A stretch of 64,000 nucleotides of DNA from Haloferula rosea (lineage in GTDB: Bacteria > Verrucomicrobiota > Verrucomicrobiia > Verrucomicrobiales > Akkermansiaceae), in assembly GCF_016595525.1 (NCBI RefSeq), contig NZ_JAENII010000005.1, forward strand, positions 1-64,000, read 5' to 3'. The position numbers were made by a program, and so were the translations under genes. Below the pieces are notes generated by a model. It saw only the letters and a list, made by a program, of their open reading frames with translations, was not told the DNA's origin and made no database searches. Positions 33,004-41,683 of the stretch are shown in pieces (positions within the stretch are counted from its first letter, which is position 1; each line of letters starts with the position of its first letter).

Positions 33004-33717
33004 ATGTTGATCCATCGAGCGAGAGATCTGGTTACGGCTCGCGTGACCCTGATTCTGGCAACGCTACTCCTTGTCGTCCATGGGGTGGTTGAAGTCTGCG
33101 GCGGCCCCGAAGGAGTCTCCGCATGGTATTTGACCTTCGGGTTGAGCCGCGAGGGGTTGTTGCAGGGGCAGGTCTGGCAGCTGTTCACCTATGGCTTTCT
33201 GCATGGCGACTGGCTGCACCTGGGCCTGAATTTGCTGGCGTTGCTGGCCGTTGGTGCCCGGTTGGAGCGGATCGGCGGGCCTGAGATGGTGCTCAAGACC
33301 GTGGCAGTCGGTTTGCTCGGTGGTGGCGTTTTTCACGTAGCACTCTCGGGGTCGGATTCCCAAGTGCTGGTGGGGGTTTCGGGAGCGGTTTTCGCGGGAG
33401 TTCTGTGTTTGAGTGGCATTTCGCCGGGGTCCCGCATGTGGCCGCTGCCGATCTCGGGAAAAAATTTCGGCTATGGGGTGCTGATTGCGTCCGCAGTGCT
33501 TGCCAGTTTGAATCCACGGCTACGCCTGGGTGATTGGTCGGATTGGGGTCGACAGCTCGATGACCTGGGTGGCGGCTTGGTGTTCAGCACCTCCCATGCC
33601 TGCCACTTGGGTGGAGCCTTGGCCGGACTGGTCGCAGCGCACCGGTTGCTGCGACCCCGCGTGTCTCTGGCACAGTTGCAGGCCGACCGCCGCCGCCGGG
33701 AAGGCCCGTGTGGCTGA
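33004..33717 (+). CDS. Rhomboid family intramembrane serine protease
   Basis: The 237-residue protein has about six membrane helices. Rhomboid hallmarks are HGDWLHLGLNLLAL (HxxxN), the nucleophile in VGVSGAVFAG (GxSG), and the catalytic His in SHACHLGGALAG. It would cleave transmembrane substrates within the bilayer. AAGGAGG ends only 3 bp before ATG 33004, a tight but usable spacing. It is convergent with the lipoprotein gene, 26 bp apart. Substrates are unknown. Confidence 0.9.
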   Translation: MLIHRARDLVTARVTLILATLLLVVHGVVEVCGGPEGVSAWYLTFGLSREGLLQGQVWQLFTYGFLHGDWLHLGLNLLALLAVGARLERIGGPEMVLKTVAVGLLGGGVFHVALSGSDSQVLVGVSGAVFAGVLCLSGISPGSRMWPLPISGKNFGYGVLIASAVLASLNPRLRLGDWSDWGRQLDDLGGGLVFSTSHACHLGGALAGLVAAHRLLRPRVSLAQLQADRRRREGPCG

Positions 33718-33743
33718 TCCGTCCAAGGGTGTCCGGGCTGGGC

Positions 33744-34646
33744 TCAGCGGCGCTGTCCCCGACCGCTCTGGGGCTTCACGTTCTGCAGGCCTGCGGCTGG
33801 ATTCCCACGCGGCGATGACCACGGCTTGGCAGCAGGTGCCGGAGGACGGCTTGGCGCTTGGGGTTGTGCCTGGGTCCGGTTGCTGGCGGGTGGGGTCGAG
33901 CGGGTCGCAACCGGTTGGTTGTATCCCGGTCTTGTGGTTTTCACGGAAGGTCGGGAGGGTTGACGGGGTTGCTGAGTGGCTTGTGGGCGGTTGCGGCCCG
34001 AGGACTGGATCTGTGGTCGGGTCGGTTGCGGGCTCGAGAATCCGGGCTGGACGGAACTCTGAGTGGGGCGGCCGCGACGCACGATATTGCCGGATGCTGG
34101 CTGAGTCGGCTGAGTCGGGCGATATGCCCCGTTGTTTCCCCGCGAAGGCTGAGTCCGATTGTTTGCGAAGGTGGCTGCCTGACGGGCGCGTTGTTCCTGC
34201 CATTTGTGGGCGGTCTCACTGCGCTTTTCCTGAACGTTTCGGGCCCAGGCGTGATTCTTTGCCCGCAGGAGGGCCATCCGGTCCTTGTAGCGGTCAATCT
34301 GATGGTTGTTCACGCCGCGGGGTGGAGGGCACGCTCCACGTCCGTTCCAGCCGTAGGGATGGGGGACATGGGCAACGGGACGCGGGCAATAGCCACGCGG
34401 ATAGTATCCGTTGAGCCAGGGGTCGTAGTAGCAATGGCGGGTCCGGTCGTAGTAGCAGCGGACACTGCTGTCGTAGAACCAGCGGTCGCTGCTGGTGTAA
34501 ATGAACGAGGTTCCGGCGCCGGAGAACCCGTAGCTGTCCGAGTAGCCGGAATTGTAACCGCTGTCGTATCCCCCCGGGTAGTAGCAGGAGGCGAGGGACG
34601 TCGCGGCCAAGGCGGCGAGCGCCAGTCGTCGAAAGTGAATCGTCAT
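33744..34646 (-). CDS. Proline/glutamine-rich putative lipoprotein
   Basis: The 300-residue product has a signal peptide and lipobox (ALAATSLASC, Cys21). Tyr/Gly/Ser repeats follow (YNSGYSDSYG), then a Cys/Tyr-containing segment (YDSSVRCYYDRTRHCYYD). A short charged helix comes next (YKDRMALLRAKNHAWA), then a long disordered Pro/Gln/Arg/Ser-rich tail. No family recognised. The composition suggests a surface-exposed, possibly wall-interacting, lipoprotein. The start at ATG 34646 is set by the lipobox distance. Confidence 0.7.
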   Translation of the reverse strand: MTIHFRRLALAALAATSLASCYYPGGYDSGYNSGYSDSYGFSGAGTSFIYTSSDRWFYDSSVRCYYDRTRHCYYDPWLNGYYPRGYCPRPVAHVPHPYGWNGRGACPPPRGVNNHQIDRYKDRMALLRAKNHAWARNVQEKRSETAHKWQEQRARQAATFANNRTQPSRGNNGAYRPTQPTQPASGNIVRRGRPTQSSVQPGFSSPQPTRPQIQSSGRNRPQATQQPRQPSRPSVKTTRPGYNQPVATRSTPPASNRTQAQPQAPSRPPAPAAKPWSSPRGNPAAGLQNVKPQSGRGQRR

Positions 34647-34771
34647 GCGGGTATGACGAAGGATCCGGAGAATCATTCAATCGGATTGGGCAAACCGTCT
34701 TTCATCAAATGTCGGCATTCGGGCGCGAGGGCGTTGACAGTCGGAGGATAGCTTCGTTTTCTGAGTGCCCA

Positions 34772-35779
34772 TTGAGCGCACAAAATTCGATACTTGTCAC
34801 AGGTGGAGCGGGCTACATCGGTTCCCACACGGTCCGGCTTCTGGCTTCCCAGGGTCGCAAGGTGGTGGTTCTCGACAGTTTGGTATTCGGCCACGAGGGC
34901 GCGATTGTCGATGAAGGTGTGGAACTGGTCGTGGGCGAGGTGGGAGACCGGGAACTGGTGGACCGCCTGTTCACCGAGCACAAGTTCGACGCGGTGGTGC
35001 ACTTTGCGGCCTTTGCCTATGTGGGTGAATCCGTGACGGACCCTCTCAAATATTATCGGAACAACACCGCCGAGCCCCTGACCCTCCTCGAGGTCATGCA
35101 GAAGCATGGCTGCAAGACCTTCGTCTTTTCCTCCACCTGCGCCACCTATGGCGTGCCGGAATCCGTGCCGATCGTGGAAAGCAATCCACAGGACCCGATC
35201 AATCCCTACGGACGGTCGAAGTTGATGGTGGAGTGGATCCTGCGCGACTGCGACTCGGCGTGGGGTCTCAAGAGTGCTTGCCTGCGCTACTTCAATGCGA
35301 GTGGCTCCTCGGCGGACGGAAAAATTGGCGAGGATCATGATCCGGAGACGCACCTGATCCCTCGTGTTCTGATGGCCATTACGGGGGAAATCTCCCATTT
35401 GGATGTCTTCGGAACGGATTATCCGACTCCGGACGGCACCTGCATCCGGGATTACATCCACGTCGAGGATCTGGCTTCAGCGCATGCGAAAGCGATCGAC
35501 CATCTCGCCGCCGGAGGCGATTCCGTTCGCTGCAACCTCGGCACCGGTGTTGGTGTTTCGGTAAAGCAGATCATTCAGGCAGCTGAAGAGGTTACCGGCA
35601 AGGAGGTCCCGATCAAGTATGGACCCCGGCGTGAGGGAGATCCCCCGCAATTGCTCGCCGATCCTAGCTACGCCAAGGAAAAACTGGGCTGGGAGGCCCA
35701 GTTCAAGGACGTCCATGACATGGTCCGATCGGCGTGGTCATGGATGAGTGGCCCGCAGAAGGGACGATACGAAAAATAG
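34772..35779 (+). CDS. galE: UDP-glucose 4-epimerase
   Basis: A 335-residue SDR enzyme interconverting UDP-glucose and UDP-galactose for surface polysaccharide or galactose use. It has the Rossmann motif VTGGAGYIGSHTV, the catalytic STCATYG and PYGRSK (Tyr-x3-Lys), and YFNASGSSADGKIGEDH. The start is not obvious: no ATG lies near the family N-terminus, so TTG 34772 is used, putting GGAGY at the usual position. ATG 34709 would add 21 residues with no homology. Confidence 0.92.
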   Translation: MSAQNSILVTGGAGYIGSHTVRLLASQGRKVVVLDSLVFGHEGAIVDEGVELVVGEVGDRELVDRLFTEHKFDAVVHFAAFAYVGESVTDPLKYYRNNTAEPLTLLEVMQKHGCKTFVFSSTCATYGVPESVPIVESNPQDPINPYGRSKLMVEWILRDCDSAWGLKSACLRYFNASGSSADGKIGEDHDPETHLIPRVLMAITGEISHLDVFGTDYPTPDGTCIRDYIHVEDLASAHAKAIDHLAAGGDSVRCNLGTGVGVSVKQIIQAAEEVTGKEVPIKYGPRREGDPPQLLADPSYAKEKLGWEAQFKDVHDMVRSAWSWMSGPQKGRYEK

Positions 35780-35867
35780 CTCCTGATCGGTAATTGCGTT
35801 GTAATCACCTTACGGCTTGATGCCGATCCCTTTGTAGGCTTTCTTAAACAAAACTCAACGAACGTTC

Positions 35868-36557
35868 ATGCAATCAAATACCCATCGACAACCCCGAGCC
35901 TTCACCCTGGTGGAGTTGCTGGTCGTCACCCTCATCATCAGCATCCTTCTTACGGTTGGCTCGGTTGCCTTCAAGGGAGCCGGCGGTAAAGGAGTCACAT
36001 CCGCTCTGGCGACGACGGAAGCGCTTTTTGACGAAGCTCGATCCATTGCGGTCGGCAAGGGAACCCGAGCCCGGGTTCTGGTCGATGTCGACGATGTGAA
36101 CTCGGACACGTATCTTCGCCGTGTGGTTGTAGCTTTCGAGGAACTCGACGATGAAGGCAATCCGGTCACCAATTCGTGGGAACTGGTCGGACGTGGATAC
36201 TCGCTGCCCGACAGGACCTACTTCAGTCGACAATACAGCAAGCGGAACCATGAAGGTGGCTCCGGTGATTTGCAGGAGATGACCTTGGTGGGTGTCAGCG
36301 GTCTCTACGACGGCAGATACCTCTACTACGAATTCAATTCCGAAGGGATCTGCACGACCGGACTCAACAACAGCGGAGATTATACGGGTCCGAGCTTCGT
36401 GCTCGGCAACGGTATCCGCCCGAAGGGCCAGGACCCGAAGACTGCAGGTGATGGCAAGCGTGACTTCGGTGGCTTTGTGATCTGGCGGAATGGTTCCACC
36501 TCGATCTTCCGCAGCCCCGACCAAATCCTCGGTGGCGCGACACCAACCACTTTCTAA
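35868..36557 (+). CDS. Prepilin-type protein, GspH-like pseudopilin
   Basis: The 229-residue protein has a class III prepilin leader: RAFTLVELLVVTLIISILL, with Ala rather than Gly at -1 and no Glu deviation at +5. After the hydrophobic helix, a soluble domain with ALFDEARSIAVGKGTRARV resembles GspH minor pseudopilins. It is the first of three consecutive prepilin-like genes. No prepilin peptidase, ATPase or secretin lies in the window. Confidence 0.8.
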   Translation: MQSNTHRQPRAFTLVELLVVTLIISILLTVGSVAFKGAGGKGVTSALATTEALFDEARSIAVGKGTRARVLVDVDDVNSDTYLRRVVVAFEELDDEGNPVTNSWELVGRGYSLPDRTYFSRQYSKRNHEGGSGDLQEMTLVGVSGLYDGRYLYYEFNSEGICTTGLNNSGDYTGPSFVLGNGIRPKGQDPKTAGDGKRDFGGFVIWRNGSTSIFRSPDQILGGATPTTF

Positions 36558-36562
36558 TTCTC

Positions 36563-37282
36563 ATGAAGACTCAATCAAGCATGCGCACGAACAGGGGCTT
36601 TACCCTGATGGAAACCGTGATCGCGATTGGCGTGCTCGCGGTTCTATTGACTGCCTTCCTCGCCGTGTTTGCTCCTGCGGCGCAGGGGATCCGGAAAGCC
36701 ATCAGTGTGCAGGAGGCGGATCGCCTCGCCTACACGCTCGAACGTGAACTCGTCACCTTGCGGAGTGGTGATTCCGATGACTACAAGACTGGATTCGAGA
36801 AGGCTTACGAGTGGATCATTGACTCGAACGATTCATCCAAGGCGCTGCTGATCTATCAGTATCGTGGTGATCCGAATTCACTCCGTTCCGATGGGACGAT
36901 GGAGCCCTACACCGGAAATGGTGTGGCGGGGCAGGATTTCATCGTTCAGCCAGTGGTTCGCCCGAAGGATTCAACCGAGTTGGAAGACGACTTGAAAGCC
37001 ATTGAAGGACGGGTTTACACCGTTCAGATGACCCAACTGGTGTTCAATGGCGGCCAGTTGGCAAAGGGGACTGCAGGAGAGATCGTCGACCCGACGCCGG
37101 GTGATGGAGATTCCGGCGGCGGATCCGGTGTCGATGGCTACCCGGAAGCCGTGATTGCCTTCGCTGCCGAGTTCTATGCCGTTCCCAACTCCTCCTATTC
37201 CTACATCACCACGAAGATAAATGCGGCGACTTTCGCCAACGCGAAGCCCATCTTCACGCGCAACCTGGCCGTTCGTCGCTAA
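36563..37282 (+). CDS. Prepilin-type protein, GspI-like pseudopilin
   Basis: The 239-residue protein starts with the cleavage site RGFTLMETVIAIGVLAVLL and a hydrophobic helix. A soluble part with low-complexity acidic/Gly segments follows (PGDGDSGGGSGVDGY). Order and size suggest the GspI position in a set of minor pseudopilins. It begins 5 bp after the preceding gene stops, so the genes are almost certainly co-transcribed. Confidence 0.78.
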   Translation: MKTQSSMRTNRGFTLMETVIAIGVLAVLLTAFLAVFAPAAQGIRKAISVQEADRLAYTLERELVTLRSGDSDDYKTGFEKAYEWIIDSNDSSKALLIYQYRGDPNSLRSDGTMEPYTGNGVAGQDFIVQPVVRPKDSTELEDDLKAIEGRVYTVQMTQLVFNGGQLAKGTAGEIVDPTPGDGDSGGGSGVDGYPEAVIAFAAEFYAVPNSSYSYITTKINAATFANAKPIFTRNLAVRR

Positions 37283-37294
37283 ATCACCACGCTT

Positions 37295-38236
37295 ATGAAA
37301 ACCCTTTCTGCAACTCATCCCCGCCGTCGGGCCGGTGGTTTCACCCTCATCGAGTTGATGGTGGCCATGGGCATTACGGCAATCATCGTAGGTGTCTTGG
37401 TGACGATCACCGGTGTGGCCACGGACACGTGGACGCGCAGTCGCTCCGAGATCCGTGCTTCCCGCCAGGCGAAGGCCATGATCGAGACGATGGCGAAGGA
37501 CTTCGAGTCCTTGGTCTCCCGCCGCGGTAACAACTTCGAATGGCTCCACTCCGAGATCGTCAGTGACGGCAACTTCCCGAAGGTGTCCGAGCGGCAGGGT
37601 GGTGCCTCTGCAGCGGCGAAGGTGACTTTCCTGACCGCCGCCACCGACCGCTACCTGGGTCAGGTCGGGGATTCCCAGTTCGACAAGGGGGGCGACATCT
37701 CCTGCGTCTCCTACAGCCTGAAGTATCGCGATCCCATCGAGGGTGGAACCGGTGGCAAGAATTCGACTTTTGTGCTCTACCGTTCGCTGGTGAATCCAGA
37801 CAAGACCTTCACCGATCTCCTCGGGCAGGAAGATCTGGATCAGGCATTCAGCGGCTACGAATCGGCGGTCGATGATCAGGAGAACTTCATCTGTGAAAAC
37901 GTCCACCAGTTTACCCTGACCTATCTGGTCGAGGTGACGAAGGAAGCATCGGGTGGAGGAACGACCCAGGAAGTCGTCCGCGTGACCCTCGGGAGCAGCA
38001 GCCCATCCGGGGAATTCAGCATCACCGGTAATGGTCTGGACACGAATTTGACATCGACCGGGGTCAGCCTGGACGAGATCAAGGCAGGCCGTTTGACAGG
38101 CGTGGAGATCAGCATTTCGGTGATCTCGGATGCGGGACTTGCCCGCATGGGATCGACTGGAAATGGTTTGAACGAGAAGGACTACGCCCGCCAGGTCTAC
38201 CACTACTCGCGGATCGTCGAGGTCCCGGGAATGTGA
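37295..38236 (+). CDS. Prepilin-type protein, GspJ-like pseudopilin
   Basis: The 313-residue protein has a leader with GGFTLIELMVAMGITAIIVG, followed by a region with SRQAKAMIETMAKDFESL, typical of GspJ/PulJ family sequences. The large C-terminal domain is beta-rich. It closes the three-gene prepilin set and is followed by a clear terminator. A tip-complex role in a type II secretion-like or type IV pilus-like machine is inferred. Confidence 0.78.
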   Translation: MKTLSATHPRRRAGGFTLIELMVAMGITAIIVGVLVTITGVATDTWTRSRSEIRASRQAKAMIETMAKDFESLVSRRGNNFEWLHSEIVSDGNFPKVSERQGGASAAAKVTFLTAATDRYLGQVGDSQFDKGGDISCVSYSLKYRDPIEGGTGGKNSTFVLYRSLVNPDKTFTDLLGQEDLDQAFSGYESAVDDQENFICENVHQFTLTYLVEVTKEASGGGTTQEVVRVTLGSSSPSGEFSITGNGLDTNLTSTGVSLDEIKAGRLTGVEISISVISDAGLARMGSTGNGLNEKDYARQVYHYSRIVEVPGM

Positions 38237-38242
38237 CAATCG

Positions 38243-38268
38243 GCCCCCTACTTTGAGGGGGCGTTTTT
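38243..38268 (+). terminator. Rho-independent terminator of the prepilin operon
   Basis: GCCCCC (38243-38248) pairs with GGGGGC (38257-38262) and is followed by GTTTTT. It starts 6 bp after the last prepilin stop codon. Confidence 0.85.
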
Positions 38269-38271
38269 CAA

Positions 38272-38295
38272 ACCTCCGATCTCAGGATCGGAGGT
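38272..38295 (-). terminator. 10-bp perfect hairpin overlapping the aroB stop
   Basis: ACCTCCGATC (38272-38281) pairs perfectly with GATCGGAGGT (38286-38295) over a TCAG loop; the aroB TGA lies in the loop region. It probably ends aroB transcripts, although the following minus-strand sequence is not T-rich. Confidence 0.55.
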
Positions 38296-39361
38296 ATTCG
38301 ATTGCTTCGCGCAGGTGTTCGATGGTGACGTCCTTCGATAGGAAGGCGTCGCCGGCATCGCGGAGCAGCACGAATCGAATTTGACCGGATTGGAATTTCT
38401 TGTCGCGTGCCAGACGGTCGAGAACCGTTTCGGTGGTGATGGCATCGGGAAGCTGGACCGGCAGGTGGTATTGCTTGAGCAGATCTTCGATTTCCTGCGC
38501 CTTGGCAGCCGGTAGATCGCTCAGTTTTTTGCTCAGAAAGAGGGCGGCTCGAAGACCCAGTGAAATGGCTTCGCCATGAAGCATCTCACCGTAAGGAACG
38601 GCGGCTTCGATGCCATGGCCGATGGTGTGGCCGAAGTTGAGCAGCGCGCGGGTCCCGAGTGTTTCCAGTTCGTCCTCTTCGACGATGCGTGCCTTGATGG
38701 CGATGTTCCGAGCGATCAGTTCGGCGGGGACCTGTCGGTTGTCCGGGTCCAGAGCGGCCAGCTCGCCGATCATGGCGGCATCGCGGATGGCGGCGTGCTT
38801 GATCGCCTCGGCGAAGCCTTCGTGGAACTCCCTGGGAGGAAGGGTTGTCAGTGTGTCTGGATCAACCAGAACGAGGCTGGGCTGGTGGAATGCACCGACG
38901 AGGTTCTTTCCTTCCGGGAGATTGATTCCGGTTTTGCCGCCAACGGATGAGTCGACCTGGGCAACGATCGTGGTGGGGATCTGCACGAAGGGGATGCCCC
39001 GGAAGAAGCTCGCGGCGACGAAGCCGGCCAAGTCTCCGATCACGCCTCCGCCGAGGGCGACGATGAAGGACGACCGATCATGGCGTTCCGCCGCGAGTTC
39101 GCTGCACAGCTTGCCAAGTTGGGTGAAGCACTTGGAGGATTCTCCCGCCGGGACGATGTGGCGGGTGCTCTCGATGCCGGCGGCCGTGAGGGAGGCGATC
39201 AGGGTGTCGCCATGGTGTGGATCGACGTTGGAGTCCGAAATGACGGCGGCACGCTTTCCTGAGTGCAAGGGGGCGATGGCTTCTCCAGCTCGGACAAGTA
39301 GCCCGTTTTCCACCATGACCTGATAGGCCCGGTCGGCGAGATCGACATGAACGGTCGGCAT
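38282..39361 (-). CDS. aroB: 3-dehydroquinate synthase
   Basis: A 359-residue NAD- and metal-dependent enzyme of the shikimate pathway. It has GGGVIGDLAGFVAASFFRG, PTTIVAQVDSSVGGKTGIN, the metal-ligand Glu in FAEAIKHAAI, and His ligands in LLNFGHTIGHGIEAA and LHGEAISLGL. All match authentic AroB, unlike the EboD-like protein at 21.5 kb. It ends inside a strong hairpin and is convergent with the prepilin operon. Confidence 0.96.
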   Translation of the reverse strand: MPTVHVDLADRAYQVMVENGLLVRAGEAIAPLHSGKRAAVISDSNVDPHHGDTLIASLTAAGIESTRHIVPAGESSKCFTQLGKLCSELAAERHDRSSFIVALGGGVIGDLAGFVAASFFRGIPFVQIPTTIVAQVDSSVGGKTGINLPEGKNLVGAFHQPSLVLVDPDTLTTLPPREFHEGFAEAIKHAAIRDAAMIGELAALDPDNRQVPAELIARNIAIKARIVEEDELETLGTRALLNFGHTIGHGIEAAVPYGEMLHGEAISLGLRAALFLSKKLSDLPAAKAQEIEDLLKQYHLPVQLPDAITTETVLDRLARDKKFQSGQIRFVLLRDAGDAFLSKDVTIEHLREAIEYLRS

Positions 39362-39420
39362 GCGCGGAGAGTTGAGAGAGTGGCTCCGGGATGCCAGTGA
39401 AAAGATGACGACGTGTCATC

Positions 39421-40044
39421 TCAACCGTGCCGCAGACGATGCCAGCGGGAGGTGTCGGGATGGGTCAGGTGGCTGAGCGGAAGGTCGGATAATCCAAATT
39501 CCTGCACGATGTCCTCGAGGACGACAAGTGACGCGACGGTGTCGAAGAGCGCGTCGTGCCACGTTTTATCCTCGATCATCCCGGCGATGCGATCGCTCAG
39601 CCCGCGGGAGTCACAAATCGCGGACAGGGAGTGATCTTTGAGCTCCGGCCATGCGGAGCGGGCAAGGAGCAGGGTGTCGACCCAGGGCCCGAATCCATGA
39701 CCGGGAAAGGCGCGGAGAAACCGCTTCTCGGTGCCTTTTCCATGAGCGACGACGACGCTCTGGCCGAGGTAGCGTTTCACGGTCGGCCAGAGTTCCAATA
39801 GCCGGGGGGCCCCGACCACGTCTTCGTCGGTGATGCCGTGGACCTTCCGGGCCGACCAGGTGATCGGGGCGTCGCTTGCGAGAAATGAGACGAAGGGGGC
39901 CTGATGGCCCTCCGAGCATGACCACCAGGCGAGACCAATCTGAACCGGAACGTCGGTGCGACCGCGGCTTGCTCCGGCAGACTCGAAGTCGATGCCCGCG
40001 AAACGAAAGTCGCGGATGGGGCAGTCTGACGGCTGGACGGGCAT
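39421..40044 (-). CDS. DnaQ-like (DEDDh) 3'-5' exonuclease
   Basis: The 207-residue protein has the exonuclease fold. Exo I is FAGIDFESAG (Asp-x-Glu), Exo II is in VVVAHGKGTEKRFL, where His replaces the usual His-Asn context, and Exo III is TWHDALFDTVA with the HxxxxD pair. It may act in proofreading, repair or RNA turnover. ATG 40044 is chosen; the longer frame from 40200 has no conserved content. It is divergent from the UbiA-like gene, 80 bp apart. Confidence 0.82.
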   Translation of the reverse strand: MPVQPSDCPIRDFRFAGIDFESAGASRGRTDVPVQIGLAWWSCSEGHQAPFVSFLASDAPITWSARKVHGITDEDVVGAPRLLELWPTVKRYLGQSVVVAHGKGTEKRFLRAFPGHGFGPWVDTLLLARSAWPELKDHSLSAICDSRGLSDRIAGMIEDKTWHDALFDTVASLVVLEDIVQEFGLSDLPLSHLTHPDTSRWHRLRHG

Positions 40045-40124
40045 GAGGTGGCGCGAGGATGGGGGACTTGCCGGGAATCTCAAGCTTGCCATTGGGGCGG
40101 GGGTCACTGAAGTTCCGGCGCCCG

Positions 40125-41009
40125 ATGTCCGACAGGAAGACACCGCTTTGGCTTTGGCCGAACCTGCTGAGCCTCGACGCCCCGCTGGTGGCTGTCGCAT
40201 GGCTCTACATGTTTGCGCAGGCGTGGCAGGTGAACTACCTGCCGTGGCAGGCCTACCTTGCCCTCGGGCTGGGCGTGTGGGTGATCTACGTGCTGGACCG
40301 GTTGTTGGATCGGCAGGTTCGAAATCCGGGAGACCCTCTCATTGGTGACCGCCACGACTTTCACGCGAAGTATCAGACGGCCTTTCTTGTCGGTGTGGTG
40401 GGGGCTCTGGCATCCATCGTGGCGATCGTACTGACGGTGTTGCCGGTGGAGTTGCTGGTTTCCTATTCCGGTCCGGCGGTTGGCCTGGTCATTGCCTTCT
40501 TCGGAATGGTGCTCACCTCGGCGCAGAGCCAGGAGGTGCCGTATATGCGGAATCTGGTCGCTGGCCTGGCGTTCGGCTACGGCACGGCGATGATGGCCCA
40601 CATTTATGTGCCGACGCAGGGCATGTATTCCCTCTTGTTCTCTCGGGAAATGCTTGGCTTCGCCATCTTGTGTGTCCTGAACATCACCGCGATCCACCTG
40701 TGGGAGCATTCGAGGATGTCGGATGATCCTGAGCAAAAGGCGGCCGATGAGATGACGCTGACCTTTCCTCTGCTCGTCGTCGCAGGGGTTTCCCTGGTCT
40801 TCGCTTATCAGGATAACCCGGGAATCTTCTCGGACGGAGCCGATGGAACCGAGCATCGTCCGTTTTTCTATGCCATCCTCGTGGCCGCGGCGTTGCTGCA
40901 GGTCATCAACCGGACGAGGAGCCGGTTCTCACTGGATGCCCAGCGGACTTTGGCGGATGGTGCGATGATCGCCCCCTTGCCGCTGTTTGTGATATTCGCG
41001 GCAGGCTGA
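40125..41009 (+). CDS. UbiA-like polytopic membrane protein
   Basis: The 294-residue protein has about eight predicted helices. The loop after helix 2 reads WVIYVLDRLLDRQVRN, then DRHDFHAKYQTAF, giving two Asp residues four apart, as in the polyprenyl-diphosphate site of UbiA prenyltransferases. The second Asp motif of UbiA is less clear (HLWEHSRMSDD), so the substrate cannot be named. It starts a plus-strand run leading into the adenylate-kinase-like gene 41 bp later. Confidence 0.6.
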   Translation: MSDRKTPLWLWPNLLSLDAPLVAVAWLYMFAQAWQVNYLPWQAYLALGLGVWVIYVLDRLLDRQVRNPGDPLIGDRHDFHAKYQTAFLVGVVGALASIVAIVLTVLPVELLVSYSGPAVGLVIAFFGMVLTSAQSQEVPYMRNLVAGLAFGYGTAMMAHIYVPTQGMYSLLFSREMLGFAILCVLNITAIHLWEHSRMSDDPEQKAADEMTLTFPLLVVAGVSLVFAYQDNPGIFSDGADGTEHRPFFYAILVAAALLQVINRTRSRFSLDAQRTLADGAMIAPLPLFVIFAAG

Positions 41010-41050
41010 GCTTGCCCGGATTCATGGGGCTGCCTACCGTCCCGCCTCTC

Positions 41051-41683
41051 ATGAGTAAGGCGCTTTCAGTCCGTAGACCCGCCCTCCTTTTCCTTGGTGC
41101 GCCCGGATCCGGCAAGGGAACCCAGGGGAAGATCCTGGGTGCGATCCCTCGCTTTTTCCACTGTGCCTGTGGGGATGTCTTCCGATCGCTCGACACCCGG
41201 ACCTCGATCGGCCAGCGCTTTGTCGAGTACTCGAGCCGCGGTGATCTGGTCCCCGACGAATTAACCGTCGAGCTGTGGAAGGCGCAGGTGGACAACTGGG
41301 CGGACTCCCACGTTTACAAGCCGGACATCGACTTCCTGGTGCTTGATGGCATCCCTCGCAATGTCGAGCAGGCGAAGATGCTGGAGGAGTTCCTTGAAGT
41401 GCATCAGGTCTTCCATTTGTCGTGTCCCGAGCGGAGCGAGCTTGCGCGCAGGATGCGGAAGCGTGCGCTGAAGGATAACCGCCTGGACGATGCGAATGAG
41501 ACGGTGATCCAGAACCGGATTGCACTCTATGAGGCGGAGACCAAGCCGATTCTCGAGCATTACCCGGACGACATCATCACCGAGATCGATGCCACCAAAC
41601 AACCGGTCGAGGTGCTCGGCGACATCATCCAACGGGTGATCGAGCTACCGGCCTATGCCGAGTTCGCGAGGGAAAAGGTGTGA
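41051..41683 (+). CDS. adk: Adenylate kinase-like nucleoside monophosphate kinase
   Basis: The 210-residue P-loop kinase has FLGAPGSGKGTQGKIL, the NMP-site GDVFRSLDT and LVLDGIPRNVEQA, with Ile in place of the usual Phe in DGFPR. The lid is short (RKRALKDNRLDD). It likely interconverts AMP/ATP with ADP, but the divergent lid leaves other nucleotide substrates possible. Its stop codon overlaps the fmt start, so the genes are translationally coupled. Confidence 0.82.
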   Translation: MSKALSVRRPALLFLGAPGSGKGTQGKILGAIPRFFHCACGDVFRSLDTRTSIGQRFVEYSSRGDLVPDELTVELWKAQVDNWADSHVYKPDIDFLVLDGIPRNVEQAKMLEEFLEVHQVFHLSCPERSELARRMRKRALKDNRLDDANETVIQNRIALYEAETKPILEHYPDDIITEIDATKQPVEVLGDIIQRVIELPAYAEFAREKV

